Origin: Puteibacter caeruleilacunae
Lineage (GTDB): Bacteria; Bacteroidota; Bacteroidia; Bacteroidales; Prolixibacteraceae
Direction: 5' to 3'
Length of the DNA stretch: 64,000 nucleotides
NCBI GenBank assembly: GCA_005217565.1
Contig: SJCO01000022.1
Coordinates: 34,095-98,094, forward strand
In this document: one piece after another, positions 44,974 to 53,401 of the stretch
Numbering within the stretch: the stretch's first letter is position 1
How the letters are laid out: every line of letters starts with the position of its first letter
The notes under the pieces: generated by a model
What the model saw: the letters and a program-made list of their open reading frames with translations, nothing else
What the model was told of the DNA's origin: nothing
The model's database searches: none
Made by a program: the position numbers and the translations under genes

Positions 44974-47187
44974 ATGAGAAAATTATTATTAGTAGTAGTA
45001 TTTGTTTTGGGGGTTATCAGTCGGTTAAATGCTCAGTATAACGAAGTTAATGTACCTGTAGGAGCAGACTTAAAAGAGGTGAAGAATCAGGTTCGGACTT
45101 TGATAAAAGATATGTCATCAGATATCGTGATTAACCTGGAAGGAGGGATGTACTTTTTAGAAGAGACTCTGAAATTTGATCATATGGATTCTCCCAATGG
45201 AAAATTCCGTGTGGTGTGGAAAAATAAAGCAAATGAACTTCCACGTATCAGTGGCGGACAAATACTTCGGAACTGGAAAAAAATAGATAATAATATCATT
45301 GCTGCTCCAATAGAAGAGGGCGTTAAATTCAGACAACTATACGTTAATAATAAAAAAGCATCAAGAGCCAAGTATTTAGATTCTATATGGGTACGTGTTA
45401 AGTATGATAAAGAAAATAAAAGATTCTATTTGCCTACAACTATAGCAAATAAGAAGGAAATAAAGAATTGGAAACAAATTCATAATGTAGAAATCAATGT
45501 AGTATCAACATTTGTAAGTCACCAATTAAAACTAGAGGGAGTATCTACAGATAGTGTTAATGGACTCTCCTATCTGAAACTAGAGGATTATGGAGCTTCC
45601 GTTTTTAATACTGTAAAGCATATTGATAAAAGCACTAATGGAGAAACGGTTTTTGAATACGATATTTATTTTGAAAATGCTTTAGAATTTCTTGATGAAC
45701 CAGGGGAATGGTATCATGATGAAAAAAAGAATCTGATTTATTACAAGCTTAAACCAGGAGAAACTTTAGAAAATATACATGTTATCTATCCGAAGCTTGA
45801 AAAGATCGTTGAACTAAATAGAGCTAGTAATTTAACTTTCTTCGGTTTGTGTTTTGAGCATAGTACATGGACAAGACCTTCTGATAGTAGTTTAATAAGC
45901 TTACAATGCCTATATAAAACATTGAAAAAAGGAAATACAGGAAACTTCCCTATACCTGCAGCTGTAAATGTTAAAAGAGGCAACAATATACACTTTGAGA
46001 GGAACATTTTCAGGTATACAGGTGGAACAGGGTTTATGGCACATGACGACTCTACACATAATTTAGCTTTAGTAGGAAATGTTTTTTATGAAAATGCAGC
46101 TGCTGCATTACAATTAGGAGACGATGATAAGAAGGGAAAAAGGTTGCCAAAACAAGGATTGTTTCAACCTCTTGTTCATAACAACTATTTCTACAAAAAC
46201 GGTTTACAATACGGAAGTCCTGTAGTGTTTGGGACTTTTCCTTTCCAACTGGATTTTAGTCATAATGAATTAGTATATTCTAATGCTATGGGATTAAACC
46301 TAGGATGGGGAGGATTATCTACACATGATTTACTGTTTAGACCTTTAGTACAATACAACACATTTGATAGTATAGCTCTTCAAGGAACAGATGTTTCTGT
46401 TTATCACACACGAAATCATACAAAAGGTGCCAGAATTGTAAAGAATTGGTTTAAAAACACAACTAAAGTTGCTAATAAAAGAATAGTTGGTCGCTTTAAC
46501 GAGCATTATAATGACCCAAAGTTTGGCAATCTATACTTAGATAATGATGCTAAAGACAATAACTTTATTGATAATGTACACTCTAACTTCGCAGGCAATG
46601 GTTTTGAAAGTCCTAGAGACGGTCATTATATAGTTGGGGATAAAAGTAGTCCTAACTACATAGTAGAAAATGCAAATTATGAACAAGGTGTTATTAAAAA
46701 ATCTGGTTTAACACCTGAATTCAAGGATATAAAAAACTATCTAAACAAGGGTAGTATTGGAGGAGAACTATATCCGCACGATTTGTATAAAGCTGCATAT
46801 ATTGTAGATAGTAAAGCCAAAAGAGTTAAATACGAAGGGAAATGGGAGCATGTTTCTTCACAGGGAGAAGATTTAGGTAAAGGCGGATATCTTGACACCT
46901 ACTCCAAATCAAAAAGCAAAAATAGTAGTGTGTCATTAAGCTTTGTTGGTGAAGGAATTGAAATTTTCAGTTCGTTAAGCCAAACTGCTGTAACAGTAAA
47001 TGTATATGTTGACAATAAACCCGAAGGAACTTACACCTTGTCTGGAGATAATTTAGTACAATTCACCTGGTTTAAAAAGTTTAACTTAGAAAAAGGAAGA
47101 CATACTATAAAAGTTGAGAGAAAATCTGGCGGAGATTTAATTATTGATGGTTTCCACATATACCCTACGCAGAATTTCAACTATTAA
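44974..47187 (+). CDS. GH141-like right-handed beta-helix glycoside hydrolase
   Basis: 737 residues, signal peptide (MRKLLLVVVFVLGVISRLNAQ). The N-terminal block (INLEGGMYFLEETLKF, NELPRISGGQILRNWKKI, FRQLYVNNKKASRAKY) and the middle DEPGEWYHDEKKNLIYYKL ... ELNRASNLTFFGLCFEHSTW read like GH141 and its relatives, followed by parallel beta-helix coils with Asn ladders (VNVKRGNNIHFERNIFRYTGGTGF). A C-terminal beta-sandwich (~610-735) may bind carbohydrate. Characterised GH141 members include fucosidase and xylanase activities; the substrate is unknown here. The catalytic residues were not identified. Confidence 0.7.
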   Translation: MRKLLLVVVFVLGVISRLNAQYNEVNVPVGADLKEVKNQVRTLIKDMSSDIVINLEGGMYFLEETLKFDHMDSPNGKFRVVWKNKANELPRISGGQILRNWKKIDNNIIAAPIEEGVKFRQLYVNNKKASRAKYLDSIWVRVKYDKENKRFYLPTTIANKKEIKNWKQIHNVEINVVSTFVSHQLKLEGVSTDSVNGLSYLKLEDYGASVFNTVKHIDKSTNGETVFEYDIYFENALEFLDEPGEWYHDEKKNLIYYKLKPGETLENIHVIYPKLEKIVELNRASNLTFFGLCFEHSTWTRPSDSSLISLQCLYKTLKKGNTGNFPIPAAVNVKRGNNIHFERNIFRYTGGTGFMAHDDSTHNLALVGNVFYENAAAALQLGDDDKKGKRLPKQGLFQPLVHNNYFYKNGLQYGSPVVFGTFPFQLDFSHNELVYSNAMGLNLGWGGLSTHDLLFRPLVQYNTFDSIALQGTDVSVYHTRNHTKGARIVKNWFKNTTKVANKRIVGRFNEHYNDPKFGNLYLDNDAKDNNFIDNVHSNFAGNGFESPRDGHYIVGDKSSPNYIVENANYEQGVIKKSGLTPEFKDIKNYLNKGSIGGELYPHDLYKAAYIVDSKAKRVKYEGKWEHVSSQGEDLGKGGYLDTYSKSKSKNSSVSLSFVGEGIEIFSSLSQTAVTVNVYVDNKPEGTYTLSGDNLVQFTWFKKFNLEKGRHTIKVERKSGGDLIIDGFHIYPTQNFNY

Positions 47188-47197
47188 AATAAAGATT

Positions 47198-47416
47198 ATG
47201 AGGCACTTACTGACAGCATTAACTGTATTGTTACTTGGAAGTATAATGAGTTGCAAATCAGTAAAAGATAATAGCTCTGTTATTTCACCTGATAAAAAGG
47301 TAGAGGTTCATTTTAGCACCGAAAAAGGTGTCCTAGAATATCAAGTAGAATGGCAAGGAGTAGAGACAATACGCAAATCAGAGTTGTCGATTATTCCTAA
47401 CTCGATTAAAAAATGA
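47198..47416 (+). pseudogene. N-terminal fragment of a GH97 glycoside hydrolase
   Basis: From the ATG at 47198 the product starts with a lipoprotein signal (SIMSC, Cys19) and the characteristic GH97 N-terminal strands (SPDKKVEVHFSTEKGVLEYQ, VETIRKSELSI). It then stops at about residue 72, whereas GH97 enzymes have ~650-700 residues. No continuation in another frame is visible downstream. This is a gene broken by deletion. Confidence 0.75.
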
Positions 47417-47530
47417 CTTGGCAGAAACTACTGATGTCTCTGGTCAATTTCCTGAAATCGCAAAGGAACTTATTTCCATCGGCGTAAATAACAAAATGTC
47501 TATGGGATATATTTTTGATGTACATAATTG
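47417..47530 (+). pseudogene. Short C-terminal relic of an unidentified protein
   Basis: Immediately after the GH97 fragment one frame encodes AETTDVSGQFPEIAKELISI and then GVNNKMSMGYIFDVHN, then stops at about 47530. It looks protein-like but has no start and is not GH97. It suggests a deletion that joined the beginning of one gene to the end of another. Confidence 0.4.
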
Positions 47531-47582
47531 ACTGTACGAATCAATTATAAGGAGATAAATTCAAACAAATAATAATACAAAG

Positions 47583-48665
47583 ATGGTTAAATATATATTC
47601 TTACTTATAACTGTAATGATGTTAGTAAGTAGTTGTCTCAATACAAATCGACATTTGAATAATGATAAAACGATGAATGTTGAGTACGTTGGGAAGGCGG
47701 TTCAAAAGACTGGTTTTCATGTGTGGGGGAGTTCTCCAATTATAGACAAAGATGGTAAAGTTCATTTATATGTATCCGAGTGGCCAATACCTTCTGATTC
47801 AACCGAACGTTTTACAGGGTGGTTTAAACATTGTCAGATAGCACATTATGTTGGTAATAAAGCTGAAGGCCCATTTGAGTTTATTAGATATTCAGTTAAA
47901 GATTTAGATGGAGATTTTAACTCACCACATAATCCAACAATCAAATATATTGATAATAAGTATGTGTTATGTTTTATTGTAAATGAGGATGATGATTTAA
48001 GCAAGCAACGCATAATGATGTATGTATCTGATGACCTGAATGATAATTGGGAACCGGCTAAAGGAGCGGAAAATGATGGAACCATGTTAAGAGTACCAAA
48101 TGATAAAAATCTTTGGAATAATAAAGCAATACTAGGAGTCTCTAATCCAACTCTTTTAAAAAATAAAGATGAGTACATGCTTTACTTTAAATCAGTATTA
48201 CCACATGAAAAACCAACGAAAGAAAATCATGGTAAAGATTATGGTTATGGTGTTGCTCTTTCAAATAAACTAGAAGGACCTTATAAAATATATCCTAAAC
48301 GAGTTACAGGTGAAGGCACTCAGTTAGAAGATGCTTATGTATATAAAATGGATGATAAAGTATGTTTAGTAAGTCGTGACTATTTAGGTTCTAAAGGTTC
48401 TAATGGAGGTGGTCTTTTTTGGAGTTCTTCAGATGGTATGTTCTTTAATTCTGGATCAACTTATAGAGCTTATGAAGATTTGGCATTTTATGTTGGAGAA
48501 GAAGGATTGAAAAATGCAAAAGTTTATAGGGGAAATAATTATGGTCATTTAGAAAGACCACAACTTTTATGTATTGAAGGTAAGCCGAAGTACATGTATG
48601 TGGCTACTGGCGTCAATGACTTCCATGAATTTGGTAGTGCATCACATGTTTTTAGAGTGAATTAA
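47583..48665 (+). CDS. Five-bladed beta-propeller glycoside hydrolase (GH43/GH117-like), lipoprotein
   Basis: 360 residues, lipoprotein signal (MVKYIFLLITVMMLVSSC, Cys18). Repeated blades start with short WGSSPIIDKDGKVHLYVS, SPHNPTIKYIDNKYVLCF, VSNPTLLKNKDEYMLYF, LEDAYVYKMDDKVCLVS and LERPQLLCIEGKPKYMYVAT motifs, the pattern of GH43/GH62/GH117/GH32-type propellers with an acidic residue in each of the first blades. The exact family and bond cleaved are uncertain; marine relatives in GH117-like groups act on galactan-derived oligosaccharides. It is the last gene of the second PUL. Confidence 0.7.
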   Translation: MVKYIFLLITVMMLVSSCLNTNRHLNNDKTMNVEYVGKAVQKTGFHVWGSSPIIDKDGKVHLYVSEWPIPSDSTERFTGWFKHCQIAHYVGNKAEGPFEFIRYSVKDLDGDFNSPHNPTIKYIDNKYVLCFIVNEDDDLSKQRIMMYVSDDLNDNWEPAKGAENDGTMLRVPNDKNLWNNKAILGVSNPTLLKNKDEYMLYFKSVLPHEKPTKENHGKDYGYGVALSNKLEGPYKIYPKRVTGEGTQLEDAYVYKMDDKVCLVSRDYLGSKGSNGGGLFWSSSDGMFFNSGSTYRAYEDLAFYVGEEGLKNAKVYRGNNYGHLERPQLLCIEGKPKYMYVATGVNDFHEFGSASHVFRVN

Positions 48666-48944
48666 TTATAACAAATAAAATAAAGGTAAGTATGGATCAA
48701 ATTGGATATTACTCCAGAGAAACTCAAAAAGTATGAGAAAAAGGATGCTTATTACGAGGCACTGGCCTCAGAATCGATCAGTTAATGGACGGAGGGTGTG
48801 GCAGCTTCCAGTTTGAGAAGTAGTAACACCAATTAGATTATCCCAACAGCCAGCCTTTTGTGGCTGAAGCCTCTACCAAACGCAATGCTGATTTTTACTT
48901 TTTATAAGTAATTGGCATCTTTGCAAGAGGAATTGATATTTAAC

Positions 48945-48950
48945 AGGAGG
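48945..48950 (+). promoter_or_regulatory. Strong Shine-Dalgarno that decides a TTG start
   Basis: AGGAGG lies 7 nt before the TTG at 48958 and 10 nt before a GTG at 48961. Strong SD sequences are unusual here, and no ATG is available before the signal peptide, so one of these rare starts must be used. Confidence 0.6.
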
Positions 48951-48957
48951 TTTTGAA

Positions 48958-51900
48958 TTGGTGATAATTTGTAAGGTGAAGAAGTATTTGTTGCTAATAT
49001 TGGTCTTTTGCAGCTCATTGATTGCAAGTGCAAGCAAGGGGCCAATGTTCAAGCACATTACTTCGAACCATGGCTTGGTTTATAATTCCGTTTTTTCGAT
49101 CACGCAGGATAGCGAAGGATTTATGTGGTTTGGAACCGGCAAAGGATTATCGAAGTACGACGGAATCAAGATTGTCAACTACATTTATTCAGCCAAAGAT
49201 AGCACGGGAATACCCAAGGGAGATGTGTCGCAATTAGTAACCGATCATAATGGTGATGTTTGGATGCGCATTGGTGGTGAGATAGCTCGCTTTAATAAGT
49301 TGAATGATCATTTTATCGTCTATGGGAAAAGAAGAAAAGGTAAATTCTATTTGGCCCATCACATCAATCACATATCCAAAGATCAGAAAGGTGGCATTTG
49401 GATTAGCACCAACAAAGGAATCTATCATTACGATGATGACAAATCTCTTTTTGTAAGGTATGAGCTGTTGCCCGATGAAATTAAGTCGGCATCTATCAAA
49501 GCCATTCTACACGATCATAGAGGTCGTTTGTGGATTGTTCTGCCGAAATTACTATACCGATTGGATGATCTGGAAAAGTACGATGAGTATGAGGTCATCA
49601 AGCTGGATCCTTTAATTTGGGGTAATCGTCCGTTCGGCAGAATTGGAACCATCATCGATGATCAACAGGATAATGTTTACATTTCGGTGTATGGCAAGGG
49701 AATGATTAAAATTGATGTCGATGACAAGATCACGCGATTTGCAAAGGACAGTAAGGAGGGACGAAAGCTAAGCAGCAATGAAGTTCTTCCTATTGAAGTT
49801 GATGCCAGTGGAAGGTACTGGATAGGAACAGAATTGGGAATTAATATCTGGGAGAACGACGATACTCCCATGGTTGTGATTGAGCAGGATTATAATAATC
49901 CAAGCGGACTAAATAATAATGCCATTCATGCTTTGTATAACGACCGACAAGGAAATATGTGGGTGGGAACTTATTTTGGTGGCGTGAATGTTCATTTGGC
50001 CAACAGGAAAGAGTTTTATCACTACCAGGCTGGCAATGCTTCATTTAATTTAAGCGGGAAAGTGGTGAATGAGATTATCGAAGATGATCAGAAAGGCCTA
50101 TGGATTGCCACCGAGGATAAAGGTCTCAATTACTTTTCGGCAGAGGATAAATCATTTACCCATTATACCGATGTGGGAAAGAAGCGATTAAGCTATAACA
50201 ATGTCCACGCTCTTGTGATAGGTGACGACAAGTCTGTTTGGATCGGCACCAACCTGGGAGGATTAAATCACTTTTCCAATGGAAAGTTTTCATCCTATAA
50301 AAAGGGCTATGGGAAATATGATTTGAAATCGGATAACATTTTTGCATTGTGTCAAGGCAAGAAGAAGAATATCTGGGTAGGTACCACTTCTGGATTGGTC
50401 TTTTTCGATCCGCAACGAGAAATGTTTACTCCTGCCCAGGGCGATATGCAAGAGGCTTTTATCTATGATTTAATGAAAGATTCAAAAGGAAATATTTGGA
50501 TCGGCACCCTTAATAACGGAATCTGGTTTAGTCGACAGGGAGCGGATACAATTGTTTCCATCAGCGATGTGATGAAGCCTTCAGTATTAAAGCCCAATCG
50601 AATCTTTAGCATCAGTGAGTCGTCAGATGGATTAATCTGGTTTGGTACAGATGAAGAAGGAGTCTATTCATATAATCCTGCGGAAAGGACGTTGAATCAA
50701 TACACCAAAGAGGATGGTTTACCCGACAATACCATCTATGCGATTGTTGAAGATGACAATTCCAATATTTGGATGTCCTCGAACAACGGACTTGTTTATT
50801 TTGATCGGAAGAATCACTCATTCAAATCTTATACAACCTCAGATGGCCTGCCAGTAAACCAGTTTAATTATAAGTCGGGTTATAAGCATTCTGATGGGAC
50901 CTTATATTTCGGAACAGTCGACGGCATGATCTCTTTTAGAACGGAAGATATTACAGTCAACCCTGCACCTCCCGAGGTTAGGATCACGAAGTTCTTATTA
51001 CACAATGAACCAATTACGCCTGATAGTGAAGAAAAGATCCTAAGGCAGTCTATTTATAATACACGTAGCATTGTGTTAGATCATGATCAAACGGAGATAG
51101 GATTTGAATTTGTGGCCTTTGATTATACGGCACCTGAGCAGAATAAATTTGTGTATCAACTAGAAGGGTACGACGACAACTGGATTGAGGTGGGGAACTA
51201 TAATAAAGCCTTTTACTCTCGCATTCCACCGGGGACATATACCTTTAAAGTAAAAGCCTGTAATAGCGATGGGGTATGGAATGAGCAAGGAGTTCAATTG
51301 CAACTCATCGTAAAACCTCCGTTTTGGAACAGTTATGCAGGTTATCTTTTGTACTTGGTTTTGTTTGCCGTAATCGCTCTATTGACAAATAGAAGGATAC
51401 AAATAAGGCGTAGGGAAAAAGCCGAACTAACGCAAGCTAAATTAGAGAAAGAGCAAAATGAGACCTTAAATAAACTAAAGCTGGAGTTTTACACCCAGGT
51501 TTCTCATGAACTAAGAACGCCTTTAAGTTTAATCGTGGATCCCTTGCATAAGGTGATCGCTCAGCCAGATTCTCCTTCGTCGGATAGTCTGCTGAAAATC
51601 GTATTGAAAAATGCGAACCGATTGCAATTGATGGTCAATCAGCTCCTGGATTTCAGAAAGACAGAGGAGCATCATTTCAAGCTCCATATTGCCAAAGGTG
51701 ATTTATCTGGTTTTGTGGAGAATATCTTTGACCGCTTCACGGAGGAAGCTCGCAAGAAAACAATTGATTATACTTTTTCGAATCAGGATGTTAATGGGCT
51801 TACCTATTACGATGCCAAGGTGGTTGATATTATCCTATACAATTTACTATCCAATGCTATCAAGTACACCGACAAAGGTGGTGAAATCACGTGTCAGCTT

Positions 51901-53004
51901 TACTGGAAAACAGATGAGCATAAGGTGGTCTGCATTCAGGTTGCGGATAATGGTATCGGCATGAAACAGAAGGATGCCCAAAGGGTATTCGAGAACTTTT
52001 ATGTGGTGAATGCCAGTGATAGTACCAATAAGAGTTTGGGAGTTGGATTAGCCCTGGTCAACAAATTAGTTGAGTTGCATCGTGGTAAAGTTACGCTGGA
52101 AACAGCCGAAAATAAAGGGAGCTCTTTTTGTGTTGAGCTACCCGCTACGTTAGATCAATATCCAGGTGATCATATTGATGATTCGAACAGCAATACCAAT
52201 ACAGAATTACACGATGACTTTCAGGAGATAAACACTGAATCAGAAACGGGCGTGAGGAGCTATAAATTGGTATTGGTAGAAGATCATGAAGATTTAAGGC
52301 ATTATCTCAAGGAGTTTCTGGAGAAATACTTTTATGTATTTACTGCAGATAATGGAAAAGATGCACTGCAAATAATTGAGACCGAAATGCCAGATGTTGT
52401 TGTGAGTGATGTGATGATGCCACTGATGGATGGCTTTGAATTGTGCAATCACATTAAAAGCAATATTGAAACCAGTCATATTCCGGTGGTCTTACTCACT
52501 GCTCGTAGCTCGGAAGAAGATCAGGCTGAGGGCTTGGAGAATGGCGCGGATGTGTATTTAAGCAAACCATTTAACAGTGAAATTCTCAAGGCACACCTGA
52601 TCAATATAATCAACCTTAAAAAGGTGTTGCGAAAAAGGTTTGAACATGAATTGGGAATCAACCTATCTGAGCTCACCTATTCAAATAAGGATGAGGAGTT
52701 CGTTAAAAAAGCAATACAGGTTGTACATGATCATATGGCTGATCCTATATTTTCGGTTGCCGTGTTCATCGAAAAGATGGGAGTTAGCAAAACCTTACTT
52801 CATACCAAGCTCAAAGAGATAGTAGGGAAAACTGCGTCGGAATTTATCCTGTCCATTCGAATGAAAGAAGCCTCACGCTTGCTAAAATCACAACAATATA
52901 CAATCACTGAAGTATCCGATCTTGTTGGATTCAATGATGCATCTTACTTCTCGAAATCATTCAAGAAGTACTTTAACCACTCGCCTAGAGAGCATCATTC
53001 ATAA
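48958..53004 (+). CDS. Hybrid two-component system regulator (HTCS), third in the window
   Basis: 1348 residues. Start TTG at 48958 (or GTG at 48961) after AGGAGG. The signal peptide (YLLLILVFCSSLIASASK) is followed by the Reg_prop double propeller with many W[FVI]GT blades, Y_Y_Y domain, membrane helix (GYLLYLVLFAVIALL), HisKA with SHELRTPLS (His850), HATPase (DNGIGM, SLGVGLALV), receiver with Asp1151 in VSDVMMPLMDG, and an AraC HTH ending SPREHHS. The next gene is a GH2 enzyme 400 bp downstream, its likely target. Codon and base use is less AT-rich than that of the preceding PUL. Confidence 0.94.
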   Translation: MVIICKVKKYLLLILVFCSSLIASASKGPMFKHITSNHGLVYNSVFSITQDSEGFMWFGTGKGLSKYDGIKIVNYIYSAKDSTGIPKGDVSQLVTDHNGDVWMRIGGEIARFNKLNDHFIVYGKRRKGKFYLAHHINHISKDQKGGIWISTNKGIYHYDDDKSLFVRYELLPDEIKSASIKAILHDHRGRLWIVLPKLLYRLDDLEKYDEYEVIKLDPLIWGNRPFGRIGTIIDDQQDNVYISVYGKGMIKIDVDDKITRFAKDSKEGRKLSSNEVLPIEVDASGRYWIGTELGINIWENDDTPMVVIEQDYNNPSGLNNNAIHALYNDRQGNMWVGTYFGGVNVHLANRKEFYHYQAGNASFNLSGKVVNEIIEDDQKGLWIATEDKGLNYFSAEDKSFTHYTDVGKKRLSYNNVHALVIGDDKSVWIGTNLGGLNHFSNGKFSSYKKGYGKYDLKSDNIFALCQGKKKNIWVGTTSGLVFFDPQREMFTPAQGDMQEAFIYDLMKDSKGNIWIGTLNNGIWFSRQGADTIVSISDVMKPSVLKPNRIFSISESSDGLIWFGTDEEGVYSYNPAERTLNQYTKEDGLPDNTIYAIVEDDNSNIWMSSNNGLVYFDRKNHSFKSYTTSDGLPVNQFNYKSGYKHSDGTLYFGTVDGMISFRTEDITVNPAPPEVRITKFLLHNEPITPDSEEKILRQSIYNTRSIVLDHDQTEIGFEFVAFDYTAPEQNKFVYQLEGYDDNWIEVGNYNKAFYSRIPPGTYTFKVKACNSDGVWNEQGVQLQLIVKPPFWNSYAGYLLYLVLFAVIALLTNRRIQIRRREKAELTQAKLEKEQNETLNKLKLEFYTQVSHELRTPLSLIVDPLHKVIAQPDSPSSDSLLKIVLKNANRLQLMVNQLLDFRKTEEHHFKLHIAKGDLSGFVENIFDRFTEEARKKTIDYTFSNQDVNGLTYYDAKVVDIILYNLLSNAIKYTDKGGEITCQLYWKTDEHKVVCIQVADNGIGMKQKDAQRVFENFYVVNASDSTNKSLGVGLALVNKLVELHRGKVTLETAENKGSSFCVELPATLDQYPGDHIDDSNSNTNTELHDDFQEINTESETGVRSYKLVLVEDHEDLRHYLKEFLEKYFYVFTADNGKDALQIIETEMPDVVVSDVMMPLMDGFELCNHIKSNIETSHIPVVLLTARSSEEDQAEGLENGADVYLSKPFNSEILKAHLINIINLKKVLRKRFEHELGINLSELTYSNKDEEFVKKAIQVVHDHMADPIFSVAVFIEKMGVSKTLLHTKLKEIVGKTASEFILSIRMKEASRLLKSQQYTITEVSDLVGFNDASYFSKSFKKYFNHSPREHHS

Positions 53005-53401
53005 ATTTTTGAAGATAAATCATAAACACGCTGTTATCCTGGGAATAATTTAGACCTGTGAGACAATGAACTTTTCTTCAAAAATTTCCTAAAGTGCGTT
53101 TAGTTAAACGCATGAATAATACAGGCTAGAGAGCACAATAATGAGTAAGCAGAGCAGCTTCTGTAAATGGAAAAGTACAGACTTCCTGGCGTCATAGTAA
53201 TGAAGATTGTGTTTGTAAGTGTGTGTTGTTCAGTGTTCTGAACTATACTACCAATATCCTGTCAATAATTACAAGTCGGTTTCTCATGTGCTAATTAAGT
53301 TTGAAGAGAAGTCCTGAACACGACAACGAGCGACAACGCGTTAATGCTCATTAAAAGCTGTCGGGTTCGGCATTGTAAAACAGAATTTGTAATTAGTTAC
53401 T
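53005..53401. other. Intergenic region upstream of the GH2 gene
   Basis: No gene. It holds a near-perfect palindrome, TGCGTTTA-GT-TAAACGCA (53095-53112), a possible operator for the adjacent regulator, and an imperfect long inverted repeat (about 53313-53325 with 53359-53370) shortly before the GH2 start that could fold in the leader RNA. Confidence 0.5.
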
